Assembly: GCA_005772955.1 (NCBI GenBank)
Contig: SXID01000006.1
Coordinates: 1 to 63,734, forward strand
Direction of reading: 5' to 3'
DNA length: 63,734 nt
Origin: Planctomycetia bacterium
Lineage (GTDB): Bacteria > Planctomycetota > Planctomycetia > Gemmatales > Gemmataceae
Under the pieces are notes generated by a model, which was given only the letters and a program-made list of their open reading frames with translations, was not told the DNA's origin and searched no databases. The position numbers and the translations under genes are program-made. This document shows, one piece after another, positions 37,372 through 45,367 of this stretch. Each line of letters begins with the position of its first letter. Position 1 is the first letter of the stretch.

Positions 37372-38070
37372 CTACCGCCCGCGGCGCGGGTAGCCGATCT
37401 CGGTGATGTCGGCAGCGAGCAATCGGAGCGTCCTCGCGGGGTTGATCGCTGCCACGAATGCGTTCGCGAGCGGCTTGTGATCGTAGACACGCTGAACGTG
37501 TTCGAGCGTCAGCGAGTAACCCTTCTCCTCGTCATCCAACCAGTAGTCGGTAGCCCAGGCGAGGTACGTTTCCGGCTTGCCATCGTAGGGCGCGAGCAGG
37601 CTGATGGAACCGTCCCGGTCGCCGGGCGAACCGTCGAACCGCGGCGGCACCTTCGGGAACTCGATCTCGCCGCGCTGCCACGCGGTGTCGCTGTACTCCC
37701 GCCAGATGCAAAACGTGGTATCTGCCGGGTCGAACGCCGGTTGGTTCAGCCCGCTCTGAAACGCTGATGGCACCCGATCGACCACGCCCGGCCACACGCT
37801 CTTGGGTTTCCGCTTGTACGGCGTCATCTCAGATTCGTGTGCGAACCCCTTCAGGAAGCAGCCGCGTTCTGTGAAGAGTGCGAACAGGTCGTCACCGCAG
37901 CCGTCTCGCATCGACCCCATCTGCTCGCCCTTCGACCACTTGGAATTGAACGAGTAGTACCGCGATTCCCACTCTGGCGAAAAGATCGCGTCGAGCATCG
38001 CCATGCTCTGCATGAGCCGCTTGAGGGTGTCGATGTCCGGGAGCGCGGATAGGTCGCGTGTGGAGATCAT
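37372..38070 (-). CDS. Conserved unknown protein between two ATP-grasp ligases
   Basis: 232 aa, soluble, no signal peptide. I recognise it only as a widely conserved uncharacterised type: PDIDTLKRLMQSMAMLDAIF, SPEWESRYYSFNSKWSKGEQ, MGSMRDGCGDDLFALFTERG, CFLKGFAHESEM, YLAWATDYW. It ends 176 nt before the downstream ligase gene and starts 18 nt after the upstream ligase gene's stop codon, so the three are likely co-transcribed. No function can be assigned. Confidence 0.75.
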   Translation of the reverse strand: MISTRDLSALPDIDTLKRLMQSMAMLDAIFSPEWESRYYSFNSKWSKGEQMGSMRDGCGDDLFALFTERGCFLKGFAHESEMTPYKRKPKSVWPGVVDRVPSAFQSGLNQPAFDPADTTFCIWREYSDTAWQRGEIEFPKVPPRFDGSPGDRDGSISLLAPYDGKPETYLAWATDYWLDDEEKGYSLTLEHVQRVYDHKPLANAFVAAINPARTLRLLAADITEIGYPRRGR

Positions 38071-38088
38071 CGCAGTCTCCCGATGTGG

Positions 38089-39111
38089 TCACTTCAGCCC
38101 GCAGCGCGCGGTCGCGGCATCGAGAATCATGCCGATGAGTTGCGGGTACGTAAGCCCCATGCGGTACGCGAGGTAGCACAGGTCGCTGGACTCGGGGTTC
38201 AGCCCCGGCAGCGGGTTCACTTCCAGAAAGTACGGCACGCCGTCACGGACGCGGAAGTCGATGCGTGACACGTCACGACAACCCAACCCCGCGTAGACGG
38301 CCATCGCGTCGGCTTCGATCGCACGCGACACGTCGGGCGGAAGTTTCGCGGGCGCGACGTAATCCACCGTCTCGCGCCAGTTGCGTTTCACTTCGAGGCT
38401 GTACACGAAGTCCGCCGGCGACTGCCGCGGAATCACCTGCATGATGCCGATCGACTGCGGCGGGTCGTTGCCCACCAACCCGACCGTCACCTCGTCCCCT
38501 CTGATGTACTCCTCAACAAGAACGGGTTGCTGGTAGTCCTTCCACAAGCCCACGATGGTCGGGCCGAACTCCGCAAGCGTTTTGATCAGGCACCGATTGC
38601 GGATACCCTTGCTCGACCCCTCACAGGTCGGTTTCGCGATCACTGGAAGCGTCAGCCCGGCTTCTTCGAGAATCGGCGGGAACTCCGCGAAGTCGCCGTC
38701 GTATTCGCCCACAATGGGCGCGAGCGTGATACCCTTTGGCACCGTCACGCCCAGCGACTCCGCGACACGCCGCGTCATGTCCTTGTCGAGCGCCACGGCG
38801 AGCGCGAGCGGATCGGAGCCGGAGTAGGGGATGCCGAGCATCTCGCACACAGCCGGGACGCGGGACTCTCGCGAGCGGCTCACCCCGACGCCTTCCGCGA
38901 AGTTGAACACCAGATCGGGGGGGGATTTGAGAACTGCTTCGATGAAAGAACGTCCGTCGCCTAACTCGATGACCGTGTGACCGAGCGAGCGGAACACGTC
39001 GCCGATGCCCTTCACGGTGACGGGGGAATCGAACTCTTCGTGAAGGTCGTCCGGCGCCCCCGTCGGGAGCGGGCCGTCCGGCTTGAGGGTACAAGCGATT
39101 CCAATTCGCAT
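38089..39111 (-). CDS. ATP-grasp ligase, D-alanine-D-alanine ligase-like (first copy)
   Basis: 340 aa. Ddl-type motifs: PPDLVFNFAEGVGVSRSRES, MLGIPYSGSDPLALAVALDK, PVIAKPTCEGSSKGIRN (ATP loop), PVLVEEYIRGDEVTVGLVG, SRIDFRVRDGVPYFLEVNPL, PGLNPESSDL. The organism's cell-wall Ddl normally sits in the mur/dcw cluster; this copy, outside it and paired with another ATP-grasp ligase, may make a different amide. The ATG at 39111 is preferred (CAGGAG 7 nt upstream); the frame extends to 39234 without family resemblance. Confidence 0.85.
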   Translation of the reverse strand: MRIGIACTLKPDGPLPTGAPDDLHEEFDSPVTVKGIGDVFRSLGHTVIELGDGRSFIEAVLKSPPDLVFNFAEGVGVSRSRESRVPAVCEMLGIPYSGSDPLALAVALDKDMTRRVAESLGVTVPKGITLAPIVGEYDGDFAEFPPILEEAGLTLPVIAKPTCEGSSKGIRNRCLIKTLAEFGPTIVGLWKDYQQPVLVEEYIRGDEVTVGLVGNDPPQSIGIMQVIPRQSPADFVYSLEVKRNWRETVDYVAPAKLPPDVSRAIEADAMAVYAGLGCRDVSRIDFRVRDGVPYFLEVNPLPGLNPESSDLCYLAYRMGLTYPQLIGMILDAATARCGLK

Positions 39112-39126
39112 GGCGGGACTCCTGGC

Positions 39127-39172
39127 GTGCCGCTTGCGGCTTCGTGAGACTCGTGAAGCCGCGCGCGGCGAA
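39127..39172. repeat. GCCGCTTGCGGCTTCG repeat word
   Basis: GCCGCTTGCGGCTTCGTGAG followed by CTCGTGAAGCCGCGCGCGGC forms nested inverted repeats between the small membrane protein gene and the first ATP-grasp gene. The same word family occurs at 12150, inside recO and at 62612. Confidence 0.6.
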
Positions 39173-39187
39173 GAATAATCGACCCGC

Positions 39188-39421
39188 CTACTTCGACTTC
39201 GACTTCTGCACCGCGGTCCAGGCGCCATAGCCATTCACCGCGGCCACGATCGCGCCGACCGCGCCCATGAGGAAGTAGAGGTTCCGCTTCTCGGCTTCCA
39301 CCTTCCCCGCGTACACGAACATGCCGATGGCGAACGCGGACGCGAGCAAGGCCCAGATGATCGCGTTGGAGGACTCACGCTCAGCCGCTTTCTTCGGGTC
39401 AGTCGGTGGGGTGGCGGACAT
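39188..39421 (-). CDS. Small two-helix membrane protein
   Basis: 77 aa. A charged N-terminus (PPTDPKKAAERESSN) precedes two hydrophobic helices (AIIWALLASAFAIGMFVYAG, YFLMGAVGAIVAAVNGYGAW) and a basic tail (QKSKSK). No family recognised. The ATG at 39421 has GAGGGA 5 nt upstream; the frame is open to 39463 but that stretch overlaps a hairpin. It is just upstream of the ATP-grasp ligase group on the same strand and may belong to it. Confidence 0.65.
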   Translation of the reverse strand: MSATPPTDPKKAAERESSNAIIWALLASAFAIGMFVYAGKVEAEKRNLYFLMGAVGAIVAAVNGYGAWTAVQKSKSK

Positions 39422-39457
39422 CTCAGTCCCTCGGCAACAGAGTACGTCGAACAGAAC

Positions 39458-39490
39458 GAACAACCCCAGGCTACAAGCCTGGGGTTGTTC
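39458..39490. terminator. Terminator-like hairpin after kamA
   Basis: GAACAACCCCAGGCT-ACA-AGCCTGGGGTTGTTC: a perfect 15-bp stem with a 3-nt loop. It lies after the kamA stop on the minus strand and before the small membrane protein gene, so it should separate kamA from the ATP-grasp group. Confidence 0.8.
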
Positions 39491-39508
39491 GGAAAAGGGT
39501 CGGCGGGG

Positions 39509-40966
39509 CTACCCGTTCTTGGCGGTGTGACCGTTACCGTTGTTGCTTAGCATCGGAAGCGGGACAATCGGCCGCAGCGCGCCGCCATCGGTGTTAGCTT
39601 CGGTCGGTTCACCGTCACCGCCTTCACCACTGCACCTGTCGCGGACCGCACTCGGCTTGCGCCGTGCCATCCGTTCGTTGTTCGCGGGAATCAGCGCAGT
39701 CTTGTCGCCTTGCAACAGCCCGCTCACGCCGCGAGTGTTGGTAGGCTGACCGTTCGCGGCGGGCTTGTCTTCCGCCTGGTAGCGGATCAACAGTCCCTCG
39801 TAGTTACGCAACACGACCGCGTCGTCGGACATCGAGACGAGGTAGTTCGGCATCATCGGGATCTTCCCGCCACCGTGCGGGCTATCGACCACATAGGTCG
39901 GGATGCCGATGCCGCTCATATGGCCGCGCAGCCCTTCCATGATCTCAAGCCCCTTCCACACGCTGGTGCGGAAGTGCCCGGCGCCGGTCACTGGGTCGCA
40001 GTGGAACAGGTAGTACGGACGCACCTTTGCCTTCAGGAGATTGCGGAGCAGCGATCGCATCGTGCCGAGATCGTCGTTGACGCCCTTCAACAGCACCGAG
40101 TGGTTGTTGATCGGCATCCCGGCACGCAGCAGTGACTTACAGGCCCGCATCGCCTCCGGTGTCACTTCGCGCGGGTGGTTGAAGTGCGTCTGGATGTACA
40201 CCTTTTCGGCAGAGGCAAGCAGGTCGATCAACTCCGGGTCGTACAACCGCTGCGGCAGCGTGACTGGCACGCGCGTACCGACGCGGATCACGTCGACGTG
40301 GTTGATCGCCTTCAGGCTCTCCAGATAGAAGCGGAGTTTACCGACGGGAAGCGTGAGCGGATCGCCGCCGCTGACGATCACATCCTTGATCTCGCGATGA
40401 TTGCGAATGTAGTCGATCATCCGCTCATCGTCGGCGCTGACGCCCTCCCACCCGCCGCGTGTAAGCGTGGCGCGCTTGCGCGTGCAGTACCGGCAGTACA
40501 TCGTGCAGTTGGGAGTGGTGATCAGAAGCGCGCGATCCGGGTAGCGGTGCGTGAGGCCGGGCACCGGCGAGTCTTTGTCCTCTTCGAGCGGGTCGTCGAG
40601 TTCGTACCCAGACGGGTTCTCGGCTTCCAGCGGTGACGGCACCGACTGCAACCGGATCGGGTCGTTGGGGTCGTCGGGATCGATGAGCGAGAAGTAGTAC
40701 GGTGGGATGGCGAGTTTGTACTCGCCCTCGAGGCGACCGAGTACTTCCAGTTCTTCGGGGCTGAAGTGGAGCAGGTTGCGCAGTTGACGAACGGATCGGA
40801 TGGAGTTGTGGGTCTGCCACCTCCAGTCGTCCCATTGCTCGTCGGTCACGTCCTTCCACAGCGAGTGCCGCCGTGAAAGACTCGGGGGCTCTTCGTCCTC
40901 GAACCCGCTCACGGTCGGAGCGACCGGATGCTCAATGAGCGGGTGTCGGGCGTCGGACTCGAACAT
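39509..40966 (-). CDS. kamA: KamA-family lysine 2,3-aminomutase
   Basis: 485 aa. Radical SAM cluster CTMYCRYCTRKR, with PLEEDKDSPVPGLTHRYPDR before it and VSGGDPLTLPVGKL, TRVPVTLPQRL, YIQTHFNHPREVT, GMPINNHSVLLKGVNDD and PYYLFHCDPVTGAGHFRT after it, as in lysine 2,3-aminomutases (PLP and SAM dependent, L-lysine to beta-lysine). EF-P-modifying EpmB is shorter, so a classical KamA-like role is more likely. The last ~75 residues are a low-complexity tail rich in Asn/Gly/Glu. The ATG at 40966 follows GGAGG by 11 nt; a GTG at 40984 is an alternative. Confidence 0.87.
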   Translation of the reverse strand: MFESDARHPLIEHPVAPTVSGFEDEEPPSLSRRHSLWKDVTDEQWDDWRWQTHNSIRSVRQLRNLLHFSPEELEVLGRLEGEYKLAIPPYYFSLIDPDDPNDPIRLQSVPSPLEAENPSGYELDDPLEEDKDSPVPGLTHRYPDRALLITTPNCTMYCRYCTRKRATLTRGGWEGVSADDERMIDYIRNHREIKDVIVSGGDPLTLPVGKLRFYLESLKAINHVDVIRVGTRVPVTLPQRLYDPELIDLLASAEKVYIQTHFNHPREVTPEAMRACKSLLRAGMPINNHSVLLKGVNDDLGTMRSLLRNLLKAKVRPYYLFHCDPVTGAGHFRTSVWKGLEIMEGLRGHMSGIGIPTYVVDSPHGGGKIPMMPNYLVSMSDDAVVLRNYEGLLIRYQAEDKPAANGQPTNTRGVSGLLQGDKTALIPANNERMARRKPSAVRDRCSGEGGDGEPTEANTDGGALRPIVPLPMLSNNGNGHTAKNG

Positions 40967-41272
40967 ACGCCGGGTGACCTCCACAGGTCCGCGAATCCCG
41001 GGCTTGGTGCAACGCGCACCAAACTCGACGGGTGCGATCCGACCGACGACGCGCGCCGGAACGAGAACGCTTTAAGAACGAATCGTAACGTAGTGACTGT
41101 GAAAAACAAGTTGCACGTCACCCGATACTGCCCGGTTTCTGCGATTTTTTCGCGCCACCATCACTACATACCGAATTGTTCCGCGCGCCAGGGCCGGTAT
41201 TCGGCCCTCATTTCCGACATCAACGACGGCGAATTGGCTTGACGGCGCGAATAACGAAACAGCGAAACCCAG

Positions 41273-41896
41273 TCAAGCGAAACCACGCGGCGCACATGGA
41301 ATCGGTCCGGGAGGTTGAGCCGGAAACCGCGCTCGCATTGTTGCTTCGTATCGCGGATCGGCATCCGGTTCCGGTTCACCGACCACGACCAATCCCGTGA
41401 GTTGATCTTCCGGGATCCCGTGGCGATCCGTCAGCCACTCCAATATCGCAAGGTTGCCGGCGAAGTATTCCCACTTCTGGGGGAGAGTCCCGGACCCGCC
41501 ATTCACGCACTGCAACCCGAGGTCTTGTGCCGCGCGCATCGCTTCGGGTTGAACCACTAGATCGCCTAGCCGTCTCTTCTCCGCGACAGAAGGAAACACG
41601 TACACAATCGTCGCTGCCGGGTAGCGCTGGATCGCATCGTGGATGCGCTGCGCCCGCGTGCGAATGTGATCGAGGGAGTACCGAATCTCGGTCCACTCCC
41701 TGGCCCGCGGCCCATTTGGAGCGCACAAGGCGTTGTCAGCAGCAACGAGCGCAAGAGCCAGCACGCCGACTATCACTGCAAGCAGGTTCCCGGCCCGCCG
41801 GCGCGGACGACGAGAGCATCGACACAGCCCCCAATTACGATTCCGGACGGTAACAAGAACAGGCGGAAACCGGTCAAACGGAAGGCCCGCTGTCAC
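41273..41896 (-). CDS. Hypothetical protein coupled to GT-C gene
   Basis: 207 aa, unrecognised. The GTG start overlaps the stop of the upstream GT-C gene (GTGA), implying translational coupling. One hydrophobic helix (NLLAVIVGVLALALVAADNA, ~37-56) could anchor it; the remainder is a soluble domain (EIRYSLDHIRTRAQRIHDAI, ATIVYVFPSVAEKRRLGDLV, NLAILEWLTDRHGIPEDQLT). Base composition is less biased than in neighbours. Nothing in it names a function. Confidence 0.5.
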   Translation of the reverse strand: MTAGLPFDRFPPVLVTVRNRNWGLCRCSRRPRRRAGNLLAVIVGVLALALVAADNALCAPNGPRAREWTEIRYSLDHIRTRAQRIHDAIQRYPAATIVYVFPSVAEKRRLGDLVVQPEAMRAAQDLGLQCVNGGSGTLPQKWEYFAGNLAILEWLTDRHGIPEDQLTGLVVVGEPEPDADPRYEATMRARFPAQPPGPIPCAPRGFA

Positions 41897-43722
41897 TCCA
41901 GCGGCGGTGCGCCGTTCGCATCGCGGAAGTCGTACAGGGTGAACGTCGCGGTGCGCGCGAGCGGGCGGCGTGTGCGAAGGTACTCCAGCGCGACGGTCTT
42001 CGCGGGCGAGCCGTTCGGGTGCAGCGACACCACGGTGTGCCCCACCGCGAGGATGCGCGGACCAATCGTGCGTCGCAGATCGGCCACGTTCTTGATCACC
42101 TCGTTATTGCCGTCCGTGTTCCTCGCGACCTCGATGTCTTTGCCGTCCTCGTCCTTCACGTGGTTGCCCTTGTCATCCTTCTGTGCCTCGAACGCGAACC
42201 TCTGGAACGGCGGTCGATCCACCGCGGGATCGGTGCCGAAGTACCACACGCGGATCGGCGGTTCCCCGTTTGCGAGGTGCCACTTCTTGAGGTCGGGTAG
42301 ACCGTGCCCCCAGTCGACGTTGGAATCGCTCACGCGCCGCGGGGCCGCCTCCAGTCCGCCGTGCGCTTGATTCAAGTAGCCCAACCCGTTCGGCCACACC
42401 CACACGGACGTTACCGCGAGCGTGAGAACCGCGAGGAGACCAAACCACGGCGCGCACCGCGGGTATCCGCGACCCACCGCGACCGCGACCGCGACGTAAC
42501 CGACCGCGACCGCTGGGAACGCGAGCCGCACACCAATCTGAAGGTTCGCGGTGAGCAGCGTCGCGAGCAACAGGAGCGTGACGAGCGTAAGCGGATTCGC
42601 GACGGCACGCACTCGCGGCAGCGCAACGAGCGCAAGCAGGAAGATCGGCAGCGGCACCTTCATCAGCAGGATTTCGGGGAAGTAGTAGGGATAGGCTTCG
42701 GGGTAGAAGGTGCCGTTGAGATAGCTCGGTCGGCCGCGGGAGTTGTACCACCACTGGAACGCGAACGCGCAAGCCGCGTGCGGCACGCGGTCCGACTTCG
42801 CTGCCCACGCCATGTACTTCGGCTTCAACGGTTCGTGGGGGGGAATAGTACCCGCGACCGCGTCGAACGGGCGCTTCCCCTCATCCGGGATGCCGAAGTA
42901 TGTCACCGCGATGGCGATTCCGATTACGAGGATCGTCGCCGCGTTCAGCACTGAGCGGAATACCGCGCCGGTAACCTTCCAGCCCCACGCTTTCAGATCG
43001 CCCCCCAGTGGGCGCGACATCGCGCCAGACGCGAACCGGAAGCACACTTCGAGCGTGACGAGGATAAGACCGCCGTAGAGCAGCGCGGAAATCTTGCACA
43101 GCGCCGCGACCCCGAACCACAGGCCCGGTAGGAGGAGGCGTTTCCACCACCCGCCACCGCGTCCGGCGTAGACGGCGCGCGCGAACGCCATCAGCGCGGC
43201 ACACGCAGCGATGTCGGTGGTCGCGAGTGAGGCGTGACCCAGGAAGTTCGGGTCGGTCGCGAGCAACCCGGCCGCAATGCGCCCGGCGCACGGACCGCCC
43301 ACCGCGTGTCCCAGGCGCCATCCACAGAGGACGAGCAGCCACAGCCAACCGAGCGTAACCGCACGCACCCACCGCAGCCGTTCCAGTTTCGCTTGTTGAT
43401 TCGCCAGTTTCGCGCCGACGTGTTGTTCGTGAACGAATAGCGGCAGCGTGATGGCGTCGATGGGCAACGGCATCACGCCGGTGATCGCGGTGGTGTGGTG
43501 GTCGAAGCCTTTTCGCTTGCCGTCGTCGCGGGTCCAACCGTGCCACGATTCCAGCCCAGCATCAATGTAGAACGTTTCGTCATAGGTGAGGCCGAGGTCG
43601 GGTGCCGCGCTAAGGCACCACGCGCCCGACCACACCGCGAGGAGCAGTAGCCAGATCGCATCTACCCACCAGCGGGCGCGGACCGGCGCTCCAGCGGGCG
43701 GGATCGAGCCATCGCTGGCCAT
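41893..43722 (-). CDS. Polytopic GT-C type glycosyltransferase-like membrane protein
   Basis: 609 aa with about ten membrane helices. The first extracytoplasmic loop carries LGLTYDETFYIDAGLESWHG, an acidic GT-C (PMT/ArnT-like) motif. SLATTDIAACAALMAFARAV and the later RRVSDSNVDWGHGLPDLKKW resemble a planctomycete subgroup of GT39-like proteins. The C-terminal ~150 residues are extracytoplasmic. It probably moves sugars from a polyprenyl carrier; substrates are unknown. A small protein gene overlaps its end. The ATG at 43722 precedes the first helix. Confidence 0.78.
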   Translation of the reverse strand: MASDGSIPPAGAPVRARWWVDAIWLLLLAVWSGAWCLSAAPDLGLTYDETFYIDAGLESWHGWTRDDGKRKGFDHHTTAITGVMPLPIDAITLPLFVHEQHVGAKLANQQAKLERLRWVRAVTLGWLWLLVLCGWRLGHAVGGPCAGRIAAGLLATDPNFLGHASLATTDIAACAALMAFARAVYAGRGGGWWKRLLLPGLWFGVAALCKISALLYGGLILVTLEVCFRFASGAMSRPLGGDLKAWGWKVTGAVFRSVLNAATILVIGIAIAVTYFGIPDEGKRPFDAVAGTIPPHEPLKPKYMAWAAKSDRVPHAACAFAFQWWYNSRGRPSYLNGTFYPEAYPYYFPEILLMKVPLPIFLLALVALPRVRAVANPLTLVTLLLLATLLTANLQIGVRLAFPAVAVGYVAVAVAVGRGYPRCAPWFGLLAVLTLAVTSVWVWPNGLGYLNQAHGGLEAAPRRVSDSNVDWGHGLPDLKKWHLANGEPPIRVWYFGTDPAVDRPPFQRFAFEAQKDDKGNHVKDEDGKDIEVARNTDGNNEVIKNVADLRRTIGPRILAVGHTVVSLHPNGSPAKTVALEYLRTRRPLARTATFTLYDFRDANGAPPLE

Positions 43723-43801
43723 CGGCGATTGTCCTGGGGATCAGTAGGGGCTTCACGCGAAACGCGATGTGATGATATGAGAGAAGAGTAAGAACGGAGA
43801 C

Positions 43802-43922
43802 AGAAGAGTAGCCACGGGTGCACACCGAGAAACACAGATCAGAGAAGATCAAAGATCTTCAACTCAATTCTGCTGTCTTATCGGATCCGTGTTTCTCTGT
43901 GCGCACCCGTGGCTACTCCTCT
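43802..43922. repeat. Family D palindrome, copy 1
   Basis: Left arm includes AGTAGCCACGGGTGCACACC and GAGAAACACAGATC; right arm includes GATCCGTGTTTCTCTGTGCG and CACCCGTGGCTACTCCTCT. Related words occur at 54140-54258. It lies between gdhA and the GT-C gene, both leftward. Confidence 0.9.
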
Positions 43923-43935
43923 GCTTTGCTCACCG

Positions 43936-45234
43936 CTACGGATACAGGCCGCGTTTCGCTTTCTCGCATGCCACCTTCTGCACACCGATACTCAGGGCCG
44001 CGAGCCGGTTTCCGAACTTCCGTGCCTTCGCCTCGTCGCGTACCCGCTTGAATGCCCTGAGCATCTGCCTCTTCAACTGGAGATTGACTTCTTCCTCGTC
44101 CCACATGAATTGCGCGAGGTCTTGCACCCACTCGAAGTACGACACGGTCACGCCGCCCGCGTTGCACAGGATGTCCGGAATGACGAAGATGTCCGTGTTC
44201 GCGATGATCGCGTCGGCCTCCGGGTCGGTCGGGCCGTTCGCGCCCTCGGCCAGCACCCGACATCTCAACTTGCCGGCGTTCTCGGCAGTGATGACCCGCT
44301 CCATCGCGGCCGGGATGAGAACCGTGCAGGGAGTGGTGAGCAATTCCGCGTCCGGGATGGCTTCGGCCTCCGGGAACCCGGCCACGGTTTTCCGTTTGTT
44401 CGCGGCGGCGGCGGCGTAAGCCACCAACTTCGCGACATCGATCCCGCGGTCGTTGCGGATCGCCCCATAGCGGTCGCTGACCGCGATCACCTTCACGCCA
44501 ATCTTGACCAACTCCTCGCACGTGACCGAGCCGACGTTGCCGAACCCCTGCACGACGGCGGTCGCGCCCTCCGGGCGAATGTTAAGTTCGGTGAACGCTT
44601 CCGAGATGCAGTACACCACGCCGCGCCCGGTGGCTTCTTTGCGACCAACACATCCGCCCAACTCGACCGGCTTGCCCGTCACAATCTCCGGGCACGCGTA
44701 CCCGACCTTCATCGAGTAGGTGTCGTAAATCCACGCCATCGTCTGTTCGTCGGTGCCCATATCGGGGGCCATCACGTCGATGCGCGGGCCGATGATGTTC
44801 TGGATCTCGTCGGTGAACCGGCGTGTGAGTCGCTCCTTCTCACTCCCCCTCAACTCAGCCGGGTCCACCGCGATCCCGCCCTTCGCGCCGCCGAACGGCA
44901 GGTTCATGATGGCGCATTTCCAACTCATCCACATCGCGAGCGCCGCGACCTCGCCCAGGTCCACGTTCTTCGCGTACCGCAAGCCGCCTTTGCTCGCTCC
45001 GCTGGTGAGCGAGTGCTGGACGCGGTAGCCGACAAACACCTCGGTGCGACCGTCTTCCATGCGCACGGGCACGGACACGATCTGCGACCGCTTCGGCAGC
45101 ATGAGCCGTTCGGCAACGCCCGCGTCGAGTTCGATCTCGCGCGCGACATTCCGCAACTGCTGGCACGCCATCAGGTACGTCGGCGAACTGACGAATGGAT
45201 TAGAAGGCGGGTTGCCGGGGGGCACGGCAGGCAT
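43936..45234 (-). CDS. gdhA: Glutamate (Glu/Leu/Phe/Val) dehydrogenase
   Basis: 432 aa, hexameric GDH type. Substrate-binding segment SGASKGGLRYAKNVDLGEVA, catalytic Lys region MNLPFGGAKGGIAVDP, APDMGTDEQTMAWIYDTYS, the Rossmann NAD(P) site VVQGFGNVGSVTCEEL, and AEGANGPTDPEADAI, ILCNAGGVTVSYFEWVQD. Interconverts glutamate and 2-oxoglutarate plus ammonia. Cofactor preference is not obvious. ATG at 45234. Confidence 0.94.
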   Translation of the reverse strand: MPAVPPGNPPSNPFVSSPTYLMACQQLRNVAREIELDAGVAERLMLPKRSQIVSVPVRMEDGRTEVFVGYRVQHSLTSGASKGGLRYAKNVDLGEVAALAMWMSWKCAIMNLPFGGAKGGIAVDPAELRGSEKERLTRRFTDEIQNIIGPRIDVMAPDMGTDEQTMAWIYDTYSMKVGYACPEIVTGKPVELGGCVGRKEATGRGVVYCISEAFTELNIRPEGATAVVQGFGNVGSVTCEELVKIGVKVIAVSDRYGAIRNDRGIDVAKLVAYAAAAANKRKTVAGFPEAEAIPDAELLTTPCTVLIPAAMERVITAENAGKLRCRVLAEGANGPTDPEADAIIANTDIFVIPDILCNAGGVTVSYFEWVQDLAQFMWDEEEVNLQLKRQMLRAFKRVRDEAKARKFGNRLAALSIGVQKVACEKAKRGLYP

Positions 45235-45296
45235 GAACGCACCTCAAACGGGAGAGAGGAACCGTTTCTTTGGCACTACGGGATTATACGTCATGG

Positions 45297-45367
45297 CGTC
45301 ATTGGTCATCCGTCAAAGCAACGCGGAAGTGCGAGCCTCTCCTCCCTATCGACCAATGACCAATGAC
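45297..45367. repeat. Family F short palindrome (TCATTGGTCAT)
   Basis: GTCATTGGTCAT pairs with the tandem GACCAATGACCAATGAC right next to the stop codon of the membrane protein gene at 45367. Only one copy is in this window. Confidence 0.75.
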
